A stretch of DNA of 29,739 bases from an uncultured bacterium (lineage in GTDB: Bacteria > Bacillota_I > Bacilli_A > RF39 > UBA660), in contig CAJMSU010000016.1 in the NCBI GenBank assembly GCA_905216155.1, positions 1-29,739 of the forward strand. The letters are read 5' to 3'. The notes under the pieces are model-generated. The model did no database searches, was not told the DNA's origin, and worked only from the letters and a program-made list of their open reading frames with translations. Shown here piece after piece: positions 22,478 to 29,739 of the stretch. Position numbers and translations under genes: made by a program. How positions within the stretch are numbered: position 1 is the stretch's first letter; every line of letters starts with the position of its first letter.

Positions 22478-23704
22478 CTATTTTATAGTGAAATAATTAT
22501 CAACATCATTCATTGTATAATCACTATTATAATAAATTGTCGCTAAAACCTGACCTTTCGTTATTATATCTCCAACATTTTTATTAAGTTTTATACCTAC
22601 GCTATAATCTATTTTATCTTCTTTACTTTTTCTACCAGCACCAAGTTCTAAAGAAAGTTTAGCTAATTCTAATGCATTAATAGACTCTAAAACACCACTT
22701 TTTTTAGCTCTTATTTTCTTTGTGTTTTTACTAATTTCTAATTTGTCTATATCACCACCCTGATAACTAACAAGTTCCATAAACTTTTTATAAGCACTTC
22801 CATCTTCTAATGAAGCCCTAGCAGCCTCAACTGCATCCCATTTACTAATTCCTTTAGCAAGAGATATCATTTCACCTGCAAGTTCAGTACACAAAGTATA
22901 TAAATTTCCACTTTTTATTTTTCCTTTTAATAAATCAATTGCTTCACTAACCTCCAAAGCATTACCAATACAATGTCCAAGTGGAGTATTCATATCACTT
23001 ATTATGGTTTTAACCTCTCTATGATAAAAACTTCCAATCTTTTTCATAACCTCACTTAACTTATTAGCATCTTTTTTAGTTTGCAATAAAGCACCTTTAC
23101 CTACTTTTATATCAATAACTATTTTATCAGCACCACTAGCAATTTTCTTACTCATAATACTAGTTGCAATTAAAGGAATAGAAGAAACGGTACCAGTAAC
23201 ATCACGAAGAGCATAAATATATTTATCCATAGTTGCAAGAGATGCTGTTTGTCCAGTTAAAACAATTCCAATATCACTAGCCTGTTTCATAATTTCCTCA
23301 TCACTCAAAGCAATATTAAATCCCGGAATACTCTCTAATTTATCTATAGTACCCCCAGTATATCCTAATCCTCTACCACTCATTTTAATAACAGGAATAC
23401 CCAAAGACGCAACTATTGGAGCTATGATAAGTGTTGTTTTATCACCAACACCACCAGTTGAATGCTTATCAACCTTAACACCATCAATAAAACTTAAATC
23501 AAGTATATCTCCACTATCAATAAATATTTTAGTTAAAGCATAAATCTCCTCATCCTTCATTCCATTTATACAAATAGCCATCAAAAGAGCAGACATTTGA
23601 TAATCCTTAACATCACCATTTAAATAACCATTAAAGAAATAATCTAGCTCCTTAAAACTTAACTCCTTACCTAACCTTTTTTTATTAATAATATCTACTA
23701 TCAT
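22478..23704 (-). CDS. pdp: pyrimidine-nucleoside phosphorylase
   Basis: This enzyme splits uridine, thymidine or deoxyuridine with phosphate, allowing pyrimidine salvage. The protein shows the family motifs KVDKHSTGGVGDKTTL (about residues 77-92), IKMSGRGLGYTGGTIDKLE and the C-terminal domain around AGRKSKEDKIDYSVGI. At 408 residues it is somewhat shorter than the usual 430-440, mainly at the C-terminus. Pyrimidine-nucleoside and thymidine phosphorylases are hard to separate by eye; the Bacillus-type pdp is most likely. Its ATG overlaps the acetyltransferase stop (ATGA), with AAGGAG in the end of that gene, so translation is coupled. Confidence 0.9.
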   Translation of the reverse strand: MIVDIINKKRLGKELSFKELDYFFNGYLNGDVKDYQMSALLMAICINGMKDEEIYALTKIFIDSGDILDLSFIDGVKVDKHSTGGVGDKTTLIIAPIVASLGIPVIKMSGRGLGYTGGTIDKLESIPGFNIALSDEEIMKQASDIGIVLTGQTASLATMDKYIYALRDVTGTVSSIPLIATSIMSKKIASGADKIVIDIKVGKGALLQTKKDANKLSEVMKKIGSFYHREVKTIISDMNTPLGHCIGNALEVSEAIDLLKGKIKSGNLYTLCTELAGEMISLAKGISKWDAVEAARASLEDGSAYKKFMELVSYQGGDIDKLEISKNTKKIRAKKSGVLESINALELAKLSLELGAGRKSKEDKIDYSVGIKLNKNVGDIITKGQVLATIYYNSDYTMNDVDNYFTIK

Positions 23705-24105
23705 ATAATCTCCTTTCGAAAAACATTAGTATCTCTAATTGAAAAACCATTGTCCAAATACAACTTATGTGCAATAGTTCTTTTTTTGTTAGATGTTAAT
23801 TCAATATAAGAAATTTTTTTAACTTTTGCTAATCTAAAAACTTCTTCTAATAATTTAGTTGCAATTCCAAGCTTTCTATAATTACTATCAACACATACAT
23901 AATTTATATGAAAATAATTTATCGCCTGAACACTATCATATAACTTATTGACAACAAGATAGGCAACCACCTTATCAGAAAGGCACGCAACAAACTCAAT
24001 ATTTCTAGATCTTTTATCAATTTTAGAAACATCAAAAGACTCATTTAAAATTTTATTTACTTGATTAAAATCACATCGCTTATATCTTCTAACTTTAACT
24101 ACCAT
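23701..24105 (-). CDS. GNAT-family N-acetyltransferase
   Basis: The 134-residue protein has the GNAT layout: an N-terminal helix pair, a beta-sheet core with INYVCVDSNYRKLGIATKLL (about residues 66-85), which carries the acetyl-CoA-binding R-x-x-G-I/A turn, and a C-terminal segment with LYLDNGFSIRDT typical of the family. The substrate cannot be predicted. It starts with ATG preceded by AGGTG and ends with TGA overlapping the pdp start. A TTGATA-16-TATAAT promoter lies directly upstream. Confidence 0.85.
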   Translation of the reverse strand: MVVKVRRYKRCDFNQVNKILNESFDVSKIDKRSRNIEFVACLSDKVVAYLVVNKLYDSVQAINYFHINYVCVDSNYRKLGIATKLLEEVFRLAKVKKISYIELTSNKKRTIAHKLYLDNGFSIRDTNVFRKEII

Positions 24106-24129
24106 AAAAACACCTAACCTATCATACTA

Positions 24130-24157
24130 ATTATAACACCTTCAAATATTTTATCAA
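24130..24157 (-). promoter_or_regulatory. sigma-A promoter of acetyltransferase-pdp
   Basis: On the minus strand TTGATA (24152-24157) and TATAAT (24130-24135) are spaced by 16 bases, downstream of the ssb hairpin. Confidence 0.75.
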
Positions 24158-24160
24158 CCG

Positions 24161-24188
24161 AAAAGCAGAAACTATTTTGTTTCTGCTT
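24161..24188 (-). terminator. hairpin after ssb, probable weak terminator
   Basis: AAGCAGAAAC and GTTTCTGCTT form a perfect 10-bp stem with a 6-base loop overlapping the ssb stop codon. Only four T follow on the minus strand, so termination may be incomplete and pass into the acetyltransferase gene. Confidence 0.5.
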
Positions 24189-24510
24189 CCTTTCCCTTAT
24201 TAGATAAAAATGTTACTTTTTCTCCAATAACCTCCATTATTGTCTCTTTTTGTTCTTCTTTTTCTATCACCCTAGACTGTATTCTCCCCTTTAAACCGAC
24301 AATATCTCCTTTCTTACAATACTCTTTTGTGTTTTCGGCAACACTATCCCATACTATACACCTAATAAAATCTGTATCATAATTTCCTTCCATATTTTTA
24401 AAACTTCTAGGTACGGCTAATGTAAGAGTGGCAACTTTTTTTCCGTTATCAGTTTTATTAATCTGTATATCTTGTGCAAGCCTTCCAACTAAAATTAGTT
24501 GATTTAACAT
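24172..24510 (-). CDS. ssb: short single-stranded DNA-binding protein (SsbB-like, no acidic tip)
   Basis: This is the OB-fold protein that coats single-stranded DNA. At 112 residues it matches the N-terminal SSB domain from MLNQLILVGRLAQDI through VPRSFKN, CIVWDSVAENTKEYCKKGDIVGLKGRI to VTFLSNKGKEAETK. The disordered tail and the DDDIPF-like C-terminal tip that recruits partner proteins are absent, as in the competence-linked SsbB of Bacillus. It has its own TTGATT-17-TATTAT promoter and an exceptionally strong ribosome site (AAAGGAGGTGAT). It is not between rpsF and rpsR, which fits an accessory SSB rather than the main one. Confidence 0.9.
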   Translation of the reverse strand: MLNQLILVGRLAQDIQINKTDNGKKVATLTLAVPRSFKNMEGNYDTDFIRCIVWDSVAENTKEYCKKGDIVGLKGRIQSRVIEKEEQKETIMEVIGEKVTFLSNKGKEAETK

Positions 24511-24532
24511 ATATCACCTCCTTTCATGAAGT

Positions 24533-24561
24533 ATAATATATAACTAACAAAATTAAATCAA
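24533..24561 (-). promoter_or_regulatory. sigma-A promoter of ssb
   Basis: TTGATT (24556-24561) and TATTAT (24533-24538) are separated by 17 bases on the minus strand. Confidence 0.7.
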
Positions 24562-24593
24562 ACAGACAAATTTAAAAATTCAAGACAAAAAAT

Positions 24594-24634
24594 AGTCAAA
24601 AAAAAAGAAATTCTCTAACCGAAAATTTCTTTTT
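24594..24634 (-). terminator. terminator of the suf operon
   Basis: AAAAAGAAATT and AATTTCTTTTT form an 11-bp perfect stem with an 11-base loop, and a long T run follows on the minus strand. It is about 40 bases after the sufB stop. Confidence 0.8.
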
Positions 24635-24671
24635 CAAACCATTATCACATTCAATAAACAACTTTCATAGT

Positions 24672-25985
24672 TTATAAATTTCTTTTAATAAGTTGATTTA
24701 ATTCAACTGCATACTCCATAGGCAACTCTTCTCTAAATCTTTCCAAAAATCCTAATACTATAAGTTCCATTGCTCTTTCTCTGGAAACACCTCTACTCAT
24801 TAAATAAAATAAATTATCTTCACTTACCTTAGAAACTGTTGCTTCATGTTCTATATTACTACTAATATTAAAACAAGAATTAATAGGAATAGTATCACTT
24901 TTTGAATACTTATCTAATATTAAAGTATCACATTTAACTAAAGAACTACTATTAACTGCCTTTGGATCTATATATACCTTACCCCTATATGTTGCATTAC
25001 CACCATTTTGTGCAATACTTTTTGAAATTATATTACTAGTAGTATTTTTACCTAAATGAATCATTTTAGCACCAGTATCTTGTTCTTGATTTTTACTTGC
25101 TACAGAAATTGTAATACAAGTACCTGTAGAATTATCACCTTTCAATAAACAACAAGGATATTTCATAGTAACATAACTACCTATATTACCATCAATCCAT
25201 TCCATAACTCCACCATCATCAACTAAAGCTCTTTTAGTAACTAAATTATAAACATTAGTAGCCCAATTTTGAACAGTAGAATATCTACACTTACTATTCT
25301 TACCAACATAAATTTCTACAACAGCAGCATGTAAAGCTGATTCACTATAAACAGGTGCTGTACATCCCTCAATATAATGAAGACTACTATTGTCATCAAC
25401 AATTATTAAAGTTCTTTCAAATTGACCCATATTACGACTATTTATTCTAAAATAGCTTTGTAATGGTCTATCCAATATAGTATTAGGTGGAATATATATA
25501 AAACTACCACCACTAAAAACACTACCATTTAAAGCCGAAAACTTATTTTCATCATTACTAACTATTTTTCCAAAATATTTTTTTACAAGCTCTGGATATT
25601 TTTTCATCGCAACTTCAATTGATGTAAAAATAACATTTTTATCCTCTAACTCCTTCAACATATTATGATATATTACTTCACTCTCATACTGAACACCCAT
25701 ACCATCCATATGTTGTTCACTTTCTAAAACACCAAGTTCTGAAAGTTCATTAACAACAGGTTTTAAAACACTATTCCAATCGTTTTCTATTTTTTGATCA
25801 GCTTCATTATTCTTATAATATATTATTTTTTCAAAATCAAAATTTATTTTTGGACCAAATTTTGGCATTTCTTGTTCCATAAATTTTTTAAAACTATCAA
25901 GTCTATAATTTAATACCCAATCATCTTCTTTTTTCATTGAAGATATTAACTTAACTTTCTCTGCATCAATACCTACTACTTCCAT
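24672..25985 (-). CDS. sufB: Fe-S cluster scaffold protein SufB
   Basis: This is the scaffold subunit on which Fe-S clusters are built, in complex with SufC and SufD. The 437-residue protein has FSGGSFIYIPP and the beta-helix core with HYIEGCTAPVYS. Near the C-terminus come SLVKCDTLILDKYSKSDTIP, whose cysteine corresponds to the essential one in the family, and IEHEATVSKV with the conserved histidine; FYLMSRGVSRERA closes the domain. It is slightly shorter than the usual 465. The gene follows sufU by 18 bases and is last in the operon, as in Bacillus. All expected key residues are visible. Confidence 0.96.
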   Translation of the reverse strand: MEVVGIDAEKVKLISSMKKEDDWVLNYRLDSFKKFMEQEMPKFGPKINFDFEKIIYYKNNEADQKIENDWNSVLKPVVNELSELGVLESEQHMDGMGVQYESEVIYHNMLKELEDKNVIFTSIEVAMKKYPELVKKYFGKIVSNDENKFSALNGSVFSGGSFIYIPPNTILDRPLQSYFRINSRNMGQFERTLIIVDDNSSLHYIEGCTAPVYSESALHAAVVEIYVGKNSKCRYSTVQNWATNVYNLVTKRALVDDGGVMEWIDGNIGSYVTMKYPCCLLKGDNSTGTCITISVASKNQEQDTGAKMIHLGKNTTSNIISKSIAQNGGNATYRGKVYIDPKAVNSSSLVKCDTLILDKYSKSDTIPINSCFNISSNIEHEATVSKVSEDNLFYLMSRGVSRERAMELIVLGFLERFREELPMEYAVELNQLIKRNL

Positions 25986-26003
25986 AATATCACCACGCTT
26001 CTA

Positions 26004-26426
26004 TTATTTTAATTCATTCAACATTTTAGTTATTACTACACTTGGAAGGAGTGCACAATTAAGTCTATTAGGTTGACGACTTATCTCATCATAAACAACA
26101 AGTTCCCCAAGTAAATCTTTATCATATTCTTCCTCATTTAACATTTTTTGATAATTTAAAATTATTTTTCTAGCATCATCTACACTCTTACCAATTAAAC
26201 TTCTAATAAATATAGAAGTAGCAGATGTACTAATAGCACAAGCCTCTCCATCAAAAACAATATCTTTAATTATACCATCATCTATTTTCATCATTAAATC
26301 TAAATTATCAATACAACTATCACTATTATAATTAGCTTTTAAATAACTATCATCATCAACAAGTCCCCTATGCATAGGATTTTGATAATTATCCAAAATA
26401 ATTTCTCTTCTTAAATTAGAATCCAT
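26004..26426 (-). CDS. sufU: SufU, zinc-dependent sulfur acceptor
   Basis: SufU is a zinc protein that takes sulfur from SufS by ligand swapping. The 140-residue product has the expected ligands C38 and D40 (DSCIDN), C63 (GEACAIS) and C124 (RLNCAL), with spacing as in Bacillus SufU. One detail is unusual: the first ligand motif reads CID rather than CGD. The gene lies between sufS and sufB, its usual place. Confidence 0.94.
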   Translation of the reverse strand: MDSNLRREIILDNYQNPMHRGLVDDDSYLKANYNSDSCIDNLDLMMKIDDGIIKDIVFDGEACAISTSATSIFIRSLIGKSVDDARKIILNYQKMLNEEEYDKDLLGELVVYDEISRQPNRLNCALLPSVVITKMLNELK

Positions 26427-26442
26427 AATAACACAACCTATC

Positions 26443-27648
26443 CTAAATAACTATTTTAAATATATCCTCAGATTTTTCTAAAGCAGAAACCAATCTGTCA
26501 ACATCTTCTTTATTATTATATAAATATAAACTAACTCTTACCGTATTTTTTATATTCAACTCATCCTTTAACATTTTTGTACAATGATTACCGGCACGTA
26601 CATAAATATTATAATGATTTAAATATATTGAAGTATCCTGACTAAATACTCCCTTTATATTAAATGCAAGTATACCACTATCAGTATTTTTATTATACAT
26701 AACTATATTAGGAATTTTAGAAAGTTTTTCTACCATATATTTTTTTAAATTAACTTCGTATTCATGAATATTATCCATACCTATTTTCATAAGATACTTA
26801 ATTGCTTCTCTCATTCCAATAACCTCAGCAATAGGAGGAGTACCTGCTTCAAACTTTATTGGAGAAGTCTTAAGTTCATAACTACCATCTTCCTCAAAAT
26901 ACTGATTCATTCCTCCACCATAAAATAAAGGTTCCATATCTTCTAACAAATTATATTTTCCAACTAAAACACCAACACCAGTAGGACCTAACATCTTATG
27001 TGCCGAAAATGATAAAAAGTCAATATTACATTTTCTAAAATCAACCTTCATATGTGGTACACTTTGCGCCCCATCAACATTAAAAAGAATATTTTTATCT
27101 TTACATAACTTTCCAATTTTTTCAATATCTCTAGTATCACCAATAACATTACTAACATGAGCAATAGAAATAACTTTAGTTCTAGGAGTAACTTCCTTTT
27201 CAATATTTTCATACTCTAAAGAATAATCATCACTTAAACTAGCATATTTTAAAACAATACCAATATCCTCACTAAGTTTTATCCAAGGTAAAACATTAGA
27301 TGCATGCTCTGCTTTATCAAGTATAACTTCATCACCTTTTTTTAAGTGGTTTTTCATATACCCAAACACAACCATATTAATTGAAGCAGTTGATCCTGAT
27401 GTAAATATTACTTCTTTAGAACTATTACAATTAATAAACTCACGTACCACATCTCTAGTATCATCATAAAGCCTATTAGTAATAACAGAAGCATCATAAT
27501 CTCCCCTATGAATATTAGAAGTATGCTTAGTATAATAATCAATCATAGATTGAACAACACATGAAGGCTTTAAAGTAGTTGCCCCATTATCAAAATATGA
27601 AATTTCACTATTTAGCATAGGAAAATCTTCTCTATTCACTAATATCAC
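26443..27648 (-). CDS. sufS: cysteine desulfurase SufS
   Basis: This PLP enzyme removes sulfur from L-cysteine for Fe-S assembly. The 401-residue protein has the aminotransferase class V core, the PLP lysine in SFSAHKMLGPTG (K218) and the active-site cysteine in RAGNHCTKML (C356), typical of group II desulfurases. FTSGSTASINMV and the VDGAQS motif (PLP aspartate) are also present. It lies 3 bases after the sufD stop and 16 bases before sufU, with the ribosome site AGGTGAT at the end of sufD. Confidence 0.95.
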   Translation of the reverse strand: MILVNREDFPMLNSEISYFDNGATTLKPSCVVQSMIDYYTKHTSNIHRGDYDASVITNRLYDDTRDVVREFINCNSSKEVIFTSGSTASINMVVFGYMKNHLKKGDEVILDKAEHASNVLPWIKLSEDIGIVLKYASLSDDYSLEYENIEKEVTPRTKVISIAHVSNVIGDTRDIEKIGKLCKDKNILFNVDGAQSVPHMKVDFRKCNIDFLSFSAHKMLGPTGVGVLVGKYNLLEDMEPLFYGGGMNQYFEEDGSYELKTSPIKFEAGTPPIAEVIGMREAIKYLMKIGMDNIHEYEVNLKKYMVEKLSKIPNIVMYNKNTDSGILAFNIKGVFSQDTSIYLNHYNIYVRAGNHCTKMLKDELNIKNTVRVSLYLYNNKEDVDRLVSALEKSEDIFKIVI

Positions 27649-27651
27649 CTC

Positions 27652-28233
27652 CTAAATTTTTTCTATTTCTTTTAAAAAGTCATCTATTTTAGATAAATCT
27701 ATACTATCAGTATTTATTAAAAAGCTCTTTAAAAGTAATAAATATGCATTTTTTCTACTTATACCCCTACTCATTAAATAAAACATATAACTATCTCTAA
27801 ATTTACCAATATATGCTGCATGATTACTATCAACATCATAATTATCTATAAGTAAATTAGGTTTTATAGTACTTTTACCATCACTCATATTTATAATTTG
27901 ATTATCTTGATTACAAATACAAGAATTACTACTCTTAGGAACAACACCATTAACTGTATAAGTTAAATAATTACAATTAACATTAACTCCATGATTAAAA
28001 ACTTCACTATGAGTATTACTAGCAACATGATTAACTTCTATACTAAATTTATTATCAGAATAATTAATATTATTATAGTAATAATATAAAGTAACATCTT
28101 CTTTTACTAAATTAACTTCTACATCACTACTACCATTTATAGAAAAATGATAAATAATAGTATCTTCATCTATATTATATTTATATTTTTTATATTCGTT
28201 ATTATCAATTATATATAATATTTTACTCATCAT
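27652..28233 (-). CDS. sufD: unusually short SufD-like protein
   Basis: Full SufD is about 400-440 residues and pairs with SufB; here only 193 residues are present. The C-terminal core is kept: DSNHAAYIGKF (histidine at the position conserved in SufD), then MFYLMSRGISRKNAYLLLLKSF, close to the same stretch in SufB. A short beta-rich part (about residues 30-130) replaces most of the beta-helix, and the N-terminal helical domain is missing. I chose ATG 28233: the in-frame TTG at 28245 lacks a ribosome site, and GGA within the sufC end lies 7 bases before. The frame is intact with no stop or frameshift, so it appears to be a genuine reduced form. Confidence 0.82.
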   Translation of the reverse strand: MMSKILYIIDNNEYKKYKYNIDEDTIIYHFSINGSSDVEVNLVKEDVTLYYYYNNINYSDNKFSIEVNHVASNTHSEVFNHGVNVNCNYLTYTVNGVVPKSSNSCICNQDNQIINMSDGKSTIKPNLLIDNYDVDSNHAAYIGKFRDSYMFYLMSRGISRKNAYLLLLKSFLINTDSIDLSKIDDFLKEIEKI

Positions 28234-28987
28234 TATCATTTCCAATCATAACATTAACACTACTATAACCATTCTTTTCTATTTGTCTTGCTAATTCAAT
28301 ATCCCCAGTTTTAACTATCTTACCATCAGATAATATATGAACAAAATCAGGATGAAGATATTCAAGTATTCTAGGATAATGAGTAATTATTAATAATGAT
28401 GCCTTTTTATTCTCTTTTAAATAATTATTAATATTTTCACACACAACTTTCAAACTATCAACATCTAATCCACTATCAACTTCATCTAAAATAATATATT
28501 TTGGTTTTAAAATTTTCATTTGTAAAATTTCATTTTTCTTTTTTTCTCCACCACTAAAACCAGCATTTATTGATCTATGTAACATATTAGCATCTAAACT
28601 TACATCATTCATAGATTTTTCCATATCTTTTATAAAAGAATATAAATTAACATGTTCTCCTGTAACCTCAGAAAGAGCAGTACGTAAAAATTCACTATTA
28701 GAAACACCCTCAATAACAGTAGGATCTTGCATACACAAAAAAATACCCATCTTAGCTCGCTCTGATACTTCCATATCTAAAATAGATTTACCATCAACTA
28801 AAATATCCCCATTATTAACCTCGTAATTATAATGTCCCATAATAACTTTAGATAAAGTACTCTTACCTGTACCATTAGGTCCCATTATTACATGAACTTC
28901 TCCTTCATTAATCTCTAAATTAAAATCTTTTAATATATCTATATCACTATCCTTAACTCTAGCAGTAATATTCTTAACCTCTAGCAT
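28223..28987 (-). CDS. sufC: Fe-S assembly ATPase SufC
   Basis: This ABC-type ATPase powers the SufBCD scaffold. The 254-residue protein has Walker A GPNGTGKS (residues 36-43), the Q-loop in CMQDP, the signature SGGEKK (145-150), Walker B YIILDE (164-169) and the H-loop in IITHYPRIL. It is the first gene of the operon, with GGAG 9 bases before the ATG, and its end overlaps the sufD start. The promoter lies at 29039-29067. Confidence 0.97.
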   Translation of the reverse strand: MLEVKNITARVKDSDIDILKDFNLEINEGEVHVIMGPNGTGKSTLSKVIMGHYNYEVNNGDILVDGKSILDMEVSERAKMGIFLCMQDPTVIEGVSNSEFLRTALSEVTGEHVNLYSFIKDMEKSMNDVSLDANMLHRSINAGFSGGEKKKNEILQMKILKPKYIILDEVDSGLDVDSLKVVCENINNYLKENKKASLLIITHYPRILEYLHPDFVHILSDGKIVKTGDIELARQIEKNGYSSVNVMIGNDNDE

Positions 28988-29038
28988 AAAATCATCTCCA
29001 TTTATAATTATAACAAATTAATTAAACTTAACACGCTT

Positions 29039-29067
29039 ATTTTACCATATAACAGAATTTTAAACAA
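29039..29067 (-). promoter_or_regulatory. sigma-A promoter of the suf operon
   Basis: TTGTTT (29062-29067) and TAAAAT (29039-29044) are spaced by 17 bases on the minus strand, and TATGG gives a TGn extended -10. The leader to sufC would be about 45 bases. A TATAAT at 29007-29012 is too close to the ribosome site to be preferred. Confidence 0.65.
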
Positions 29068-29070
29068 ATA

Positions 29071-29092
29071 AAAAGTGGAATTTTACTTCCAC
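29071..29092 (-). terminator. terminator after the coiled-coil gene
   Basis: GTGGAA and TTCCAC form a 6-bp stem with a 6-base loop, followed by T5 on the minus strand, directly after the stop codon at 29093. Confidence 0.6.
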
Positions 29093-29739
29093 CTACGCAG
29101 CACTTCTTCTATATGAATAGTTATCACTATCATCATAATCATAAGAATTATTATCACTTCTTAAAACAGATTGAGCACTATTTAATAATCTAACTAACTC
29201 TCTTTTTCCTTCTAATTGTGATTTTAGATTACTAATTTCATCTTTTTGTCTATTAATAATATTTTCTTGCATACGAACTTTTTCTTCTGTTTGTTCAACT
29301 CTATTTTCTAATTTTTGTTTTTGATTTTCCAATCTTAAGTTATTATTTTCAAGATTTGAAATTTTACCATTTAATTGAGAATTACGATTTTCTAAAGATA
29401 TAATCTTAGACTTATATCCCTTATTTTGATTAATTAATTTAGTCATAGCATCAGCAGTATCTTTTATAATAGTATCAGTTTCAAATTCTCTACTGTTATT
29501 ATCTTCATAATAATTATCCTCTAAATCATATGAAGGATTCATATAATTACTATTTTCTTCATAATAAGAATCTTTAATAGGAATCTCCTCCTTTTCTTCA
29601 TTATCTTGATAATTATCATTTAATTTAAATTCATCTACATCAACATTTACATCATTATCTTTTTCTATATTAAGTTCATCAGTTGTATTATCAATCTTGT
29701 TATCTAAATTAACTTCATCAACATTTTCATTAGAATCTA
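29093..29739 (-). CDS. partial coiled-coil protein with acidic N-terminal region, cut by the window edge
   Basis: The frame has an internal ATG at 29542 but stays open without a stop to the right end of the window. At least 214 residues are visible and the true start lies outside. The visible N-terminal part is rich in Asp, Asn and Glu (for example NVDEVNLDNKINDTTD and EKEEIPIKDSYYEEN). About 75 residues of heptad-rich coiled coil follow (MTKLINQNKGYKSKI through NRQKDEISNLKSQLEGKREL), and then a short Ser/Asp/Tyr-rich tail ending RRSAA. No catalytic motif or signal is visible in this part. Function is unknown; a structural or cytoskeletal role is only a guess. Confidence 0.7.
   Translation of the reverse strand, partial: DSNENVDEVNLDNKIDNTTDELNIEKDNDVNVDVDEFKLNDNYQDNEEKEEIPIKDSYYEENSNYMNPSYDLEDNYYEDNNSREFETDTIIKDTADAMTKLINQNKGYKSKIISLENRNSQLNGKISNLENNNLRLENQKQKLENRVEQTEEKVRMQENIINRQKDEISNLKSQLEGKRELVRLLNSAQSVLRSDNNSYDYDDSDNYSYRRSAA

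Noticed and set aside
22358..22546. 62-codon plus-strand frame across the adhesin promoter region
   Set aside because: It is antisense to the starts and ends of two real genes and covers the adhesin promoter; its hydrophobic sequence is an AT-richness artefact.
23701..23704. TGA reassigned to Trp, as in mollicutes
   Set aside because: TGA ends the acetyltransferase frame in a normal ATGA overlap with pdp, and tryptophans in all genes are TGG, so the standard bacterial code applies.

Overview
The window is gene-dense, strongly AT-rich bacterial chromosome. Nearly all genes are on the minus strand; only two are on the plus strand. The organism looks like a low-GC Gram-positive (Bacillota, Bacilli side), possibly one of the uncultured gut lineages near Erysipelotrichales/RF39. 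The grounds are the Bacillus-type sufC-D-S-U-B order, the miaB-ricA-cotE synteny, the spore proteins CotE and SpoVS, a T-box leader, SipW-type signal peptidases and strong AGGAGG ribosome sites. TGA is used as a stop (it ends the acetyltransferase at 23701), so this is not a code-4 mollicute. The lineage is inference.

Layout. 1-5.5 kb: a small anchored acidic protein, rseP-cdsA, rpsP-khpA behind a consensus promoter, cotE, and miaB-ricA. 5.5-11.3 kb: an accessory surface operon of seven genes with one promoter (about 11263-11291) and one terminator (about 5484-5506). It encodes two SipW-type signal peptidases, four TasA/camelysin-like or otherwise short secreted/anchored proteins, and a large glycine-rich protein made of two 290-residue repeats resembling the glycine-rich region of ALK/LTK receptors. 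A GtrII-like membrane glucosyltransferase is divergent from it. 12.9-15.5 kb: a T-box leader with a likely serine (UCU) specifier controls an M19 dipeptidase and serS. 15.5-20 kb: a zinc-ribbon membrane protein, spoVS, ldh, a DacA/DacF-type D,D-carboxypeptidase and a divergent VanY-type carboxypeptidase. 19.9-22.4 kb: a thioester-domain adhesin with a PDTG sorting signal, its sortase and a membrane protein. 22.5-24.5 kb: a GNAT acetyltransferase with pyrimidine-nucleoside phosphorylase, and a short SSB. 24.6-29.1 kb: the complete suf operon, with an unusually small SufD. 29.1 kb to the right edge: a coiled-coil protein whose reading frame stays open past the window end.

The most interesting unit is the SipW/TasA-like fibre operon with the glycine-rich repeat protein. 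I read it as a cell-surface or biofilm-fibre assembly system: the SipW-type peptidases would release the AK[YF]-type signal peptides of the substrates. One substrate gene (7371-7973) has an outstanding ribosome site and is bracketed by RNA hairpins that are not terminators, which suggests it is the bulk subunit. The TED adhesin-sortase cluster is a second, separate surface-attachment module. No rRNA, tRNA, CRISPR array, IS element or phage gene was seen. No gap between genes exceeds 300 bases; the longest (15279-15527) holds the T-box leader.
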